64,000 nucleotides of DNA, taken from Cotesia glomerata (Eukaryota > Arthropoda > Insecta > Hymenoptera > Braconidae). The position numbers and the translations under genes were made by a program. The notes under the pieces were generated by a model that was not told the origin of the DNA, made no database searches, and worked only from the letters and a program-made list of their open reading frames with translations. Shown here piece after piece: positions 1 through 11,079 of this stretch (position 1 is its first letter; every line of letters starts with the position of its first letter). The DNA lies in NCBI RefSeq assembly GCF_020080835.1, contig NC_058163.1, positions 14,080,787-14,144,786 of the forward strand, written 5' to 3'.

Positions 1-509
1 CGGTAAATTTAAATAAGTTTTAATATCGTATATGCTGATTCTCAGATGGCATTGGTATAAACTTATAACTAGTTGCAAGGGAATTATAAATAATTAAAAA
101 AAAATCTACACGCTATTAGTCCCTCGGCTAAAGAGAAAAGCACGTATGTCCTTTAAGGTCCCCCGGTTCCGATGACGGATATTTACGTATTATTTGCCGT
201 GGATTACGATAAACACAGATACTTGCTCGCCGATAGTAAATTTGATTGTTATTAACAATTTAATTGTTTAGGCCACTAGAACTCAGAACCGGCTGATTTG
301 AAGAGAAAGTTTATTCAAGAAAAAATGTTTAAAAATAATTAAACCGGCGAAAAATGTTCTCATAAATTTATCGATAAAATAAATATTCTCGGCGTAACAA
401 AAAAAAAACGATAGAGAGCGGTCGGACCTCTGTGTCGCACACACGCATTCCACGGTTTCTATTGACAAATGACAGGCAAAAAAAAATACATAGACGAAAA
501 AAAATTAGA

Positions 510-1660
510 AGCTCGGCGTCCAGCAAAAAGTAAGAGATAAGCGCGATGTGTTAATTGAATAGACACATTATAAAGTGTCAGATAACTAATAAGAGTTTTA
601 TCCATCTCATAGACACAGAAAAACAGCAGCATAACTGATTATTTTCAGCTAATAGTACAGAATTTTCAAATTTAAATATTCATGTCTCAGTGTCCACGAG
701 AGATTAAAAAAAAATTAATATAATTAACTCTACAGAAAATTACGACCCCTATAACCGATCGATTAACCCCATGGACACCTTAAAATAGCACCATAAGAGG
801 CGATTTTTTAAAAATTTCACAGAAATTTGCGTATAAAAGATTCAATTCTCGGTGTCATGTGAAGATTAAGAAAAAAAACTCATAGGAATCGTAGACCACA
901 CTTTAATAAAAATTCCCAGACCTATAATTAATAGATCCACCCCATAGACACCGAGAAGCAGCCCCATACGTGGCCATTTTTTAAAAAGCTTCACAGAAAT
1001 TTGCTTTTTAAAAAGTCAGTTCTTGGTGTCCACTGGAGATTAACAAAAAAAACTCATAGAAATCATGAATTACACTCTAGCAAAGATTCACAGACCCATA
1101 TCTAATAAATACATCCCATAGACACCGAGAAGCAGCCCCATACGTGGCGATTTTTTACAAATTTCGCAGAAATTTGCTTTTCAAAAATTCAATTCTCGGT
1201 GTCATGTGAAGATTAAGAAAAAAAAACTCATATAAATCATAGACTACATTTTAATAAAGATTTCGAAACCCATAATCAATAGATCCACCCCATAGACACC
1301 GAGAAACACCCCCATACGTGGCGATTTTTAACAAAAATCACAGAAATTAGCGTATTAATAATTCAATTTCTGGTGTCCACAGGATATTAACAAAGAAAAA
1401 CTCAAGGAAATTATAGACCACACTTTAATAAAGATTCCCAGACCCATATTTAATAGATCCACTCTATAGACACCGAGAAACAGCCCCATACGTGGTGATA
1501 TTTCACAAATTTCACTGAAATTTGCTTTTTGAAAATTCAATTCTCGGTGTCTACTAGAGATTAAGAAAACAAACTCATGGAGATCATGAATCAGTCTAGG
1601 AAAGATTTTCAGACCCATAATTAACAGAATATTTTTCTCGGAATTTTCCATATTCAAATG
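510..1660. repeat. ~173-bp tandem repeat array, left end
   Basis: Six or so diverged units carry recurring landmarks: CACAGAAATTTGC near 818, 992, 1165, 1339 and 1512 (steps of 173-174), TTCTCGGTGTC just after each, and CATAGACACCGAG in mid-unit. The outer units (510-780) are more diverged. The same unit is found inverted at 13090-14105. The array has no coding potential; it forms the inner part of the left inverted end of the 13.7-kb element. Confidence 0.8.
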
Positions 1661-1808
1661 AGTTTTTAATCGTATTTTTTTATGTTTGAGATATATCGTA
1701 ATGTGTAAATATTCAATTTGGTACAGGGTTAAAGGTAAATATTCAACGTTTCAATTTGTCATAAAAAATCAATATTACACGTAAAGAATTTTTTTATTCC
1801 AATACGAT

Positions 1809-4011
1809 TTACAGTTTTTGATAAATTCTTACATTTAATTTATGAATTGCCCATAAAGCAGTACTTTCATCATTCGTACCTGTTAGTAACAAAGATACTA
1901 AAGCTTTCGAATTGCCACATCTAAATAATCGAGCTTTTTGATCATTTTCATCCCAAAATGGATATTGGTTATTCCGATCCACTCCGTGCGAATTAAATAA
2001 CCAAATCAAACCCTTTTTACATTTAAAAAATGCTACTGTTTTATCGTTGCCAATGAATAAAAAACCAGTATGGCTAATGGTTTCGTGAGTGCTTGTTAAA
2101 CAATGTTTGTCAATGGTGTCCTGAAGTAATTGATTATTTCTAAATTGGCCAAACATTATGTCATCTACATCGAAATGTACTATACCGTTGCCAATACTTA
2201 AATTCCTCAATAATTCCTCTACATTAAGTAGGTCCGATTTAACTGTAAGCTGATTGCGGCACTCTTGATAATATAAATCTCCAAAAATCAACACTTTATC
2301 CAAATCTTCTGTAGTTATCGTTCCTACAGTTATAGGTGGTAACAAAATGCATGCAACAGTCGCTATAGCAGTGCATTGGACGCCTGCTCGCTGATGCTTA
2401 AAGTATTTTTTATCACCTTGGTGAAAATTAGCGGATTGGTGCAGGTAAACTTCCGGGATACTCGTTTTAATCTCGGTACTACGAGGAGTTACTGCAGCTC
2501 TTGCATATTCTGGAGTCTAAAAAATATTAATTTCAATTGAAAAATATTTTTAACGCTTATCCGAACGACAATTGATATTTTATATGTATATTTCGACCAG
2601 AAATTTTTACTTACAACTTTCTTTATAGGCTCGTCTTTCCGCTTTGCACATTTCTCTTCGATTTTTAATTTTGACAGAATGTCATACAATATTTCGGCTC
2701 TGAACGGGCTCATGTTACTTCCGTTTATGGCAGTTAATGACTCTCCTTTTGACAGTTGGCTTGCATAGTAGCAAATAAATACTCCGCAATCGTATGCATT
2801 ATTTTGCAATGCAATATCCTACAAAAAAATGTTTATAATATTTATTTAGGCGTTTAGAAAGTATTTATTCTTTAATCCATGAATTTCATTGTTTTATATT
2901 TTATTACATAATTATTGCAATCACATTACTGCTAAATAAAAATTGTTTTCAAATGTAATTTTTTTATATTATTAAAAATCTGTGTATTTAAAATAGAAAT
3001 TTATACCTGTGCGTGTATTTTTTTCCATCTCTTTGGACCGTCAGAAGTTGGTCGTACCATCTTAAATTCTTCTATTAAGTAGCCTTCAATTTTCTGTTCA
3101 GAACAAAATAATTCACAGTTATTTCTGAAATGGTTGATAATTGTTATTGATTACTTACCTGTAAACATTTGTCATTAGTACCCTTAAGGCTATCATAATA
3201 TGTTATTGAAACTTTTGGAATATTGACAGCACACAGGCACCAATGGTTCCCAAGATGAATGGGAATGAAGAGAAACGTTTTTGTGAATATGTCAACCTAC
3301 ATTCATTTTAAGTTAGTGTTAAACGAATATATAAAAAAATAAATCAAGATTAATCAAAGAAAACTTACGTTCTTAGTACGATTTTTTACCCTTTCAATTC
3401 CAATATTTAAAGAAGGATAAAAATATGTGTCAAAAACATATATTTCTGAATCTTTTCTTTCTTCAATAATTTTGAAATAATAGTTTATGACCGATAAAAA
3501 TAATAATTGTATATATTAAATAATCAATCAAAAGACAATATAGTTATAGATGATAAGCTTCCAGACTTACTTGATCATTCAGCCATTGCGGTGGTTTTAG
3601 CCTTTCTAAATCTTCCAACTTAATACGCATGTTTATATCATGTTTATTTACCCTCTTGTTTTCCTTTTCAATCTGTTAAAAGAATATTATTATTGTTTGA
3701 TTTTAACTCAAAGTCAATGTTTAACGTAATTTAGCTCAATACATCGAAAATTATACCTTATATTCTTCTAACATAGTCTCGATTGAATGATCCTGCAGCG
3801 ATGATGAATCTAAGTCCTTGGATTTGATATCGAGTGTTATTTGAGTCGTTTCATTCGCTCTTTCCAATATTTTATGAATTATACCATGTTCCTCGGAAGC
3901 TATTGGGTTTGGACGAGGAATGGGTTCAATAAAATTTGCAATTGATCTTACTGCTATACTTAAATCATTCTCCGTGACATTGATGGTTAATTCCCCGGTT
4001 AAACTGGAATC
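1809..4011 (-). CDS. C-terminal half of transposase fusion: Ulp1-type (C48) protease plus C76-like cysteine protease
   Basis: Exons on the minus strand, all joined in phase 0: 3757-4011, 3571-3672, 3369-3491, 3159-3296, 3007-3093, 2615-2818 and 1809-2516 (stop at 1809). They continue the transposase exon ending at 4133 without breaking frame. Residues about 680-880 of the spliced protein are a Ulp1/SENP fold: a WLND entry motif, catalytic His in LGNHWCL, Asp in YYDSL, Gln/Cys in LQNNAYDCGVF. Residues about 905-1117 form a second papain-like protease resembling family C76: candidate nucleophile Cys in AGVQCTAIA and His in LFNSHGVD, the Asp two before that His being Asn. Family knowledge: C48 enzymes cleave SUMO-like modifiers; the C76 assignment is by motif only. 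The acceptor before the exon at 3369-3491 reads CG instead of AG, so splicing may be damaged. Nothing else breaks the frame. Confidence 0.7.
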
Positions 4012-4132
4012 CTTTGAATGTCAACAAGTTAAATTATGTAAAATATTAAAAAAAAACTCAAAGTTAAGGTGGATTCAATTTTTTTTTTTAAGCAAAAATC
4101 TTAAATCAATAAAATAGTTTAAAATGTTTTAC

Positions 4133-7100
4133 CTTAGCTAACTGTTCAAGGTTATCATCCACTTCATTCACGTACTGGAATGAGTCAATTTCTACAAAAT
4201 TAGCTACCTCTCCTTGATGATAGTTTTCGAAGGGATTTTTTTCCAGTGTACTTGAAGACTCAAGTAAGTAATCGCATTCATTATCATCATTATGTAAATC
4301 ATCGATTTCTCCTGAAAGTTTACTTTCCATAGATTCATAATTCTCATTTTCATTGTTCTGTTCATCATCATCATCATTATCATTATCATCATCAAGTTCA
4401 GATACTGTTTGCATTTCAGAAAGGCTCTGAGAATCATTATCATCATTAAGTTCGGGGTCATCGTCGATTGGATCGAGATTGTCAATAATTTCGATCGTAC
4501 CTTTTTCAACAAAAAAACGTTGATAATCTGCCAGTATCCTTTTTTCAGTGTGGTTAACACACTCATTCCAAACTTGCGAAGTTACTCTAGCCAGAGCTTC
4601 ATTCCATGTCTCTACAGCTTTTTTCTCGGAATAATCTCCACCGAATGCTAAGTGAGCATCGTAATATCTTTTACTGAGTCCCCATACATTCTCGATGGGA
4701 TTGTAAAAATAGCAATAAGGAGCAGATCTTAAAATAGTATGCGGTGTACCCTCACACAGAGAATCCAATTCATATGTTGTCGGTTTTTTATGTTGAACAC
4801 ATAACTCGTACAATTCTTTTCTCCGCAAATTTTCGCCATATGGAATGTCTTCTTTATTTAAACACTCTTTAAGCCGTGCCACAGTCCAGTTGGTTGTTGG
4901 TTGTGCTTCCTCCTGATTAATAAAATGTATTTTATTATTTTTGTATTTTTTATCAAATCTACTTTCTATCATTTTGTTAGTTTTTAATTTAGTTATTTAT
5001 TTCATCTAAAAATAGTTCAAGCTCAATTCGTGGAAATAATAAAATCAATCAAATATAAATAAGAAAATCAATCAAATAAATAACCCTAATTAAGAAATCT
5101 AATTTGAAAAGATTTAAAATGATTTAAAATAATTTAAAAGCATCTGATTCGAATATCACATAAATAATCAACATAGAGGTTATCATTTCAAATTATCTTT
5201 CTAAATCACGAAAGAATTCAATCAAATAAATAAGAATATCATATAAATACAGCTGTTAAAGTTTTCCATTCTTAAACTTCCAATCACTTAGAATTAAACA
5301 ATCCATAACAGATATTTAAAAAATATCATATTAAGTCCAGGATCTTTTAAAATATTTGCAAAAAAAAATCACATGCGGTATGAGCGTGTTAGATAAATTA
5401 GGTTGTGCAGTATGATGTAGATTGACTACATATGCATGAATAATAGCAACAAAAAAAACATCACAAGCGACAAACCAAAATTTAATTCTCGTTCCTCTCA
5501 CCATTCTAGTTTGGTCATATTTGTAAAGTTGTTGAATAGACTTTCCTCGGCTATTCCTTTTCATTTAACGCTCCATTATATCTTCAGATAATTATTGTTC
5601 TTTGTCCATAGCAATATCTGACCAATTGATATTAGCATCATTCGGTCTATTTTAAATCTAAATTGTTTTAGTTGCAATGTTAATCAAGTTTGGTCTGTCT
5701 GCATACACAATTATTGTATGTCGTTAGACTCCCTGGTTAAAAATATTGATTGAAAAGGATTAAAAATGATGAAATTTGAATACTTTTGAATACTTTCAAT
5801 TCTTTTTCATGTATATATAGATATACAGTTTAAATGGGGTGACTGATTCCCAATACTTTTCAATCAATATTTTTAATCAGGGCTTATCGTAGATTTGATT
5901 AAGATTTCTCCTAAAATTATCAAGTAGAATTAATCTATTTATAGATTTTAATTAATTATAAAATACCTTCGAAGAGTGGTAGGACGCATTGTCCATCACA
6001 ATTATCGACGGTTCTTTCAAATTTGGCAACAGTTTAGTTTTAAACCATTCTTTAAAAGTTTCGGCGTTCATTGCACCGTGATAATCGTCCAAAGGATTGA
6101 TCTTTTTTGAAGAATTAACGAACAATCCGGCGCCGTCTACGAATCCATTTCTGCCCCCTGCATGGCAAACAATGTATCTTGGTCCGCTAGACGCTTTCTT
6201 TACAGAAACACTACGAGTGCTGGAGTCCTGCCATTCTCGAGTCTTTCCTGTCCCGTAGCGAAACACCCATGTTTCATCTAGGAATATGAAAGTTCGAGCG
6301 TCTTCGGCAGGATCAACCAACTTCTCAGAATCAGTGTTTTTGGCAGGATCAACCGACATCTCAGATTCAGTATCATTGGTAGAATCAACCAACTTCTCTG
6401 AATCCGTGGCTTTAGCAGGATCAACCAACACAGAATAAGTGTCCTTAAGCTTAAGAGCATCCATATTTTTCTTATATTTAGCTAGGAATTCGATACGAGC
6501 AGCTATTACATATGGCTGCTCGACCAGATATCGATTATTATTACGTTTTATATTCTTGAAGCCGATATCATGAAGAACTTTTCTTAAAGTTTCACTTCCT
6601 CCATAAAACGAAATATTATTTTTTCTGAAATGAATGATAAGATCTTATTATGAAGAACTCAACACAAAATATTTACTAAATAAAAATTTCATTACCTTAC
6701 TTCAGTTAATAGTTGAGTGCATGTAATATGACGTCCTATGAAAATACGTAAAGAATTATACACAAAGTTTGTATTACATTACATCTTAATTGCCGACTAG
6801 CTACTTACGTTCATCACAGAAATTGTAAATGAGCTGCCGAATTTGCTCTTTTACTTCGTTAGAAACATGGCGCTTCGGCGATGCCCTTTTCCTTATTTTT
6901 CCCGGTCTTACAAATGATTCACCGGAAAATCCGCGCTTCACATACTTACTCACGGTTACTACAGAGCATTGAAGAGCTGCTGCAGTTCTCTTTCTGGAGT
7001 GAAAAAATTTTCAGTTTATTGATTGTATACAATATGGGATCTTTCATTAGCAAATTGTAAAGTTAAGCAATTACAGGGTTTTATTATTATAAACACTATA

Positions 7101-7331
7101 TAAAGAAAAATACATTTGTGGGCAGAGGATGTGCCTTCAGATAATTACAAACATAATAAAAAATTTAAATAATCTTACGATATTCAATAGTAAAGAGAGC
7201 ATCAAAAATTAGTATATTACGCATCTAGGGAAGAAAGTAGGACATTACAACCTTCGTAATCTTGTCACCCGATCTGTAGGCGACATAATATGCATGTAAT
7301 CTGAGACATTCCTTATTTTACTGCCGTACAT
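4133..7331 (-). CDS. N-terminal half of fusion: HTH and DDE transposase (IS630/Tc1-mariner type)
   Basis: Proposed exons: 7252-7331 (start ATG, tentative), 6809-6993, 6701-6735, 5967-6624 and 4133-4912. The second exon encodes a helix-turn-helix (about residues 28-48) followed by a basic stretch. The third and fourth build the catalytic core: first Asp in FIFLDETW (~216), second Asp in IIVMDNASYHS (~311), Glu in YNPIENVW (~393). The second Asp and Glu are separated by 81 residues, with a TTNWT-type helical insert as in long-spacing Tc1-like transposases (compare the described DD82E group). Past the core is a strongly acidic tail (residues ~440-570), and then the frame runs via a phase-0 intron (4012-4132) into the protease half. 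Exon 5967-6624 is one base out of frame at an A6 run (6619-6624), probably a recent indel. A 1,054-bp intron (4913-5966) holds a MITE. Confidence 0.75.
5731..5882. mobile_element. 152-bp MITE in the transposase intron
   Basis: CCCTGGTTAAAAATATTGAT at 5731 is mirrored by the reverse complement ending at 5882, giving terminal inverted repeats of about 31 bp with few mismatches. It is too short to code for anything and lies wholly within the large intron at 4913-5966. A Tc1-like non-autonomous element is likely, but no clear target duplication is visible. Confidence 0.7.
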
Positions 7332-8240
7332 CTGTGATATACTATTTTTTGAAAAATAATCCACTCTTTTTTCTTAGTTCCGAAATTCTTGAAGCCGATT
7401 TTTAAAAATTCTAATAGATTTTTTAGAAAATTCTTTCTCCAATGCAGCTAACAGTTTCTACTTTTTCTCTAAGTGAAAATCATCTTCATGATGATGAATA
7501 TTCACAAAATTTTTGGATTGCTGTTGAGCACCGAAAGAATAATAGAAAAATGTAATTGCATTGAAAAATAATTTTCTACTTCGGATGATTATCGTACATT
7601 TAAAACTGTTAAAAAACTGCGAAATTAAATAAATATTTTCATTGCCATCGTTTTAATAAACAGACTGAATGACTAATTAATTATTTTAAAAAATCTTTAA
7701 AATAAGTTGAATTATGAAATGATTTTAAAAATCGTAAAAGTATAAATATATAGTTACAGAAGTAAGAATTGATTATGATACTTGAGGAATAAAAATTTTT
7801 TTTATCGGAAAAAAACTAGTTACCATGAAGATCCCACGATTAAACTGGGCTTAAAGTTGCGGAAATCATACTAGTTTGTTTTAAAAAATTTTTAGAAAAG
7901 TCAATATATGCCTGATTTTCAAAAAAATACTTTGAAATTTTGGAATTAAGAAAAGAGAGTGAATAATTTTTCAAAAACATTTTTTCTATAAAAAGAACAG
8001 AAAAATACAAAAAGTTTGGAAAAAAAAGATTAAATTTTTGACCATTTTTGTAGAAGTTATGAACGAAAAACTTAAAATAAAAAAGTTTTTTTTTCGAAAT
8101 TAGATATCTTTTGAATCGATGATCAAAAAAAATCTAAAAATATATCTGAACGTATTTTTTTATGGTTACTGAAAATACCGAAAGTTACGAAAATCAATAA
8201 AAAAATTCTAAACTGTATGATTTAGGGTGAAATAATCCAT
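7332..8240. other. AT-rich non-coding stretch upstream of the fusion gene
   Basis: No supported gene. The sequence is dominated by A and T runs with AAAATTTT-type motifs; a promoter for the minus-strand gene would lie near its right-hand start (7332 onwards), but no element can be named with confidence. Confidence 0.4.
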
Positions 8241-8274
8241 ACATGTCGCATTACAGATGCCACAAGAGCGTATA

Positions 8275-8510
8275 GGCCGATTATACGCCCTTATTGTACT
8301 CAGAGGAACCATAAAGATGTACAAAAATTTGTTTTGCATTTCTCGACGTTTCAAATAATATTGTGTCGATTCTCAAGAAATAACTTTTTTTATACACCCT
8401 TTTGGCACTCCATAACTACGTCGGATGCCATAAGGGCGTATAAAAATAAAATTTTAAATATTTTATATGCCTTTATGGTTCCCGTGTACAGTAAGGGCGT
8501 ATAGTCGGCC
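8275..8510. repeat. Short foldback repeat
   Basis: Two arms of about 40 bp, 8275-8316 and 8471-8510, are reverse complements with few mismatches (TATACGCCCTTA... and TAAGGGCGTATA...). They flank about 150 bp that itself contains a GCCATAAGGGCGTATA copy. This looks like a small non-autonomous palindromic element. Confidence 0.65.
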
Positions 8511-8832
8511 CACATGCCAGTAGGGCATCTATACCGCAATATCTTATATTTAACTTCAAAAAATACTAAAAATTTCGTACGCTTAGTGCTTCATCTTAAA
8601 TTGGCTGTTCTGATTTATTTTCGTTGTCAGTCGATTATCAAAAAGTTTGGAAAATCCAAAAGTACACGTCTCAACGCTCATCCATCACAAAAAAAAAATA
8701 AAATCCTTTATTAAAAAGTTGGTGTGATGTTTTCATTGTTGTTGCTTTTCGTTGCTATGGTGACCATTTTGGCAACGGTTACCATGGGAACGGTTAAATA
8801 TTAATGAGTGAAATTAGTAAAAATATCAATTA

Positions 8833-9788
8833 CACTGTAAAAAAAGCGGTGTTAAAATGGACTCTTTTTAACACCGCTATGTAACACCTGTGTATTAACA
8901 CCGGTGTAGTGGTACTCTTTTGCGGTGTTAAAAATCCGGTGTTAAACCGGTGTAATATCGGTGTAACCGGTGTAATACCCGTGTAACAGTAGAATAAATT
9001 TACACCGTATCGGAGTATGAATATTACATGATCCATAAAACACAATTCATATTCAATATTTATCAAAATGAGACAAGTAACATTTGTTTAGGAATTTTCA
9101 ATTTATAAAATTACTCAGAAATCGATTTAATGAAAGTTATACAACAAGTTCAATAGTATTTACAATATTAAATGTTTAGGAACAATATAATAATTATTTT
9201 TATCGTAACCATGATGTTTCTCATAATATAATGGATTTTTTAAACATGACAAATTTACAGCTGTGCAAAAATAAATTATCTATATGAAAATCATTTAAAA
9301 AACGTTCAAAATTGTCGTAAAATTGTTCTAAAGATATTTCAAATTTGTTGTAAGAACACTCTTAAACTGTCCAAACAATGTTTCAAAGTTGTCTCAAAAA
9401 TATCCGAAAAATGTCTCAAATGTATTCAAAATTTGTTCTCAAATAGTTGAAAAAATGTTTTAAGATTATTCAAAAAAGGTTCCACATAAGATTTAAGGAC
9501 AAAATTTCAACTAAATTGCTTCAAATAAATTACATTGATTCTAAAATTATCTTAGAAGTATTCCGAAAATCTTAAAAAAAATACTTAAAAGTTATGAAAT
9601 AATTATTAAAATCCACTATTCTACAGTTTCCGATTATCTATATGATGTCCTAAAATTGTCCTTTAATAATGGTGTTAAAGTAACACGGATCGAAAATTTA
9701 CACCAAGAGAATTTTACACCATTATTTCACGCTACACAGTCGTGTTAAGTGCTCTGGGTCCATTTTTACATCGAAATTTTTTACAGTG
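8833..9788. mobile_element. ~956-bp non-autonomous TIR element (CACTGTAAAAAA ends)
   Basis: Starts CACTGTAAAAAA at 8833 and ends TTTTTTACAGTG at 9788, with TA on both sides, suggesting a TA target duplication. Next to each end is a cluster of short GGTGTTAAAA / TAACACCG palindromic motifs (8850-8970, 9670-9760). There is no credible reading frame. A second right-hand end of the same family lies at 10090, and a truncated left part at 10179-10566 shares the internal AAATGAGACAAGTAACATTT block. Confidence 0.65.
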
Positions 9789-9939
9789 TATTTATTTTAA
9801 TCAAAAACTTTTATCTCCTTTATATTTTATTATTTTAAACTTTCTAAATTAAATATTAACTTTTTTTGATTATTTATCTTTAATTATTAAACATAAAAAG
9901 TTTAATTATAAAAATTGTGTTACTTAAAATATTATCAAC

Positions 9940-10566
9940 ATCGGAAAATTTATAACACCGATTTAACACCGAAAAAAAATATTTACACCGCGACCGGTGT
10001 TACTGCTACACCGATTTCGGTGTTGAATTTAACACCGGAATTTTTAAAACCGTACACCGCATGGACTCACACCAGTTTTTTTTTACAGTGTATAATTCGC
10101 ATTTTTAAGTAAATCATTGAATTTAACTTAAAAAAATTCATATCTTAGCGTCTTCGTGAAATTAAGGAAAAAAATCGACACTGTTAAAAGGTGGTGTTAA
10201 AAATTGACTCATTTTAACACCGCTATATAACATCTTTGTATCAACACCGGCGTAGCGGTGTTCTTTTATGGTGTTAAAAATCCGGTGTTGAACCGGTGTG
10301 ATATCGGTGTAACTCCAAAATAAATTTACACCGTATCGGAGTATGAATATTACATTATTTGTAGAACACAATCCAAATTTAATCTTTATGAAAATGAGAC
10401 AAGTAACATTTATTTACGAATTTTCAATTTATAAAATAAGGCAGAATTCGATTTAATGAATGTTATCCATCATGTTAAATAATATTTACAATATTAAATG
10501 TTTAGGAACAATATAATAATTATTTTTATCGTAACTTTCATGTTTCTCATAACACAATGGAAATTT
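9940..10566. repeat. Further, incomplete copies of the CACTGTAAAAAA element family
   Basis: An end fragment at about 9940-10090 closes with TTTTTTACAGTG followed by TA. A second copy beginning CACTGTTAAAAG at 10179 matches 8833-9240 closely through its internal non-coding block and stops at 10566, where a separate TIR element is inserted. It supports the family as multicopy. Confidence 0.6.
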
Positions 10567-10684
10567 CCCCCGTGAAAAAAAAATATAAAAAAAATATATG
10601 TCGAAATACATAAAAAATATATTGTAAATATATCAAAAATTAATAAAAAATATATAAATTATGTATAGTAAATATATTTTCAAT

Positions 10685-10879
10685 GGCTGCGTTCAGGTTT
10701 ACTAAGTTCTGAGCAGGGCTGACTTTATCTACCAAAAAAATTAATTTTAGACAAACTTAAATAAATATACCTTGCATTGTTTTATTATAGATTTTTAAAA
10801 AAAATAATATAGTTATTTTAAGTTGTTGCTACAAGATATGCTCAGATCTGCTAAGAACTTAGTAAACTTGAACGCAGCC
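10685..10879. mobile_element. 195-bp MITE with GGCTGCGTTCA ends
   Basis: GGCTGCGTTCAGGTTTACTA at 10685 and its reverse complement ending at 10879 give terminal inverted repeats of about 32 bp. AAT flanks both sides (10682-10684 and 10880-10882), consistent with the 3-bp target duplication of PIF/Harbinger elements. It has no coding capacity and is nested in the 2.5-kb element. Confidence 0.75.
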
Positions 10880-11069
10880 AATAACTAACTTTTGGCCGAT
10901 TTTCATGTATATTTTGTTTATTTTAAATATATTTTAGATATATTCAAAATATATGTTTTTTATATTTTTAGCTATGTATTTTTTATGTATTTTAAGATAT
11001 ATCTTGAATTTATCTAAAATATATTTAAAATATATATGAATATATATATCGGCCAAAAGTTAGTTATTA
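10880..11069. repeat. AT-rich inverted repeat pair
   Basis: AATAACTAACTTTTGGCCGA at 10880-10902 is the reverse complement of 11047-11069. The 145-bp interior is almost pure A/T with ATATATTTT motifs. It is probably a small palindromic insertion. Confidence 0.55.
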
Positions 11070-11079
11070 AAAATGTATG

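Noticed and set aside
1..412. Further outer extension of the inverted end
   Set aside because: No convincing reverse-complement match with 14150-14400; only A/T runs agree.
1809..2516. Treating the C76-like protease as a captured virus gene
   Set aside because: The motif similarity alone does not show origin; it is spliced in frame with a transposase and no other viral gene is near.
4204..4566. Met/Ile-rich minus frame overlapping the transposase tail
   Set aside because: It is the alternative reading of the acidic GAT/GAA-rich coding region.
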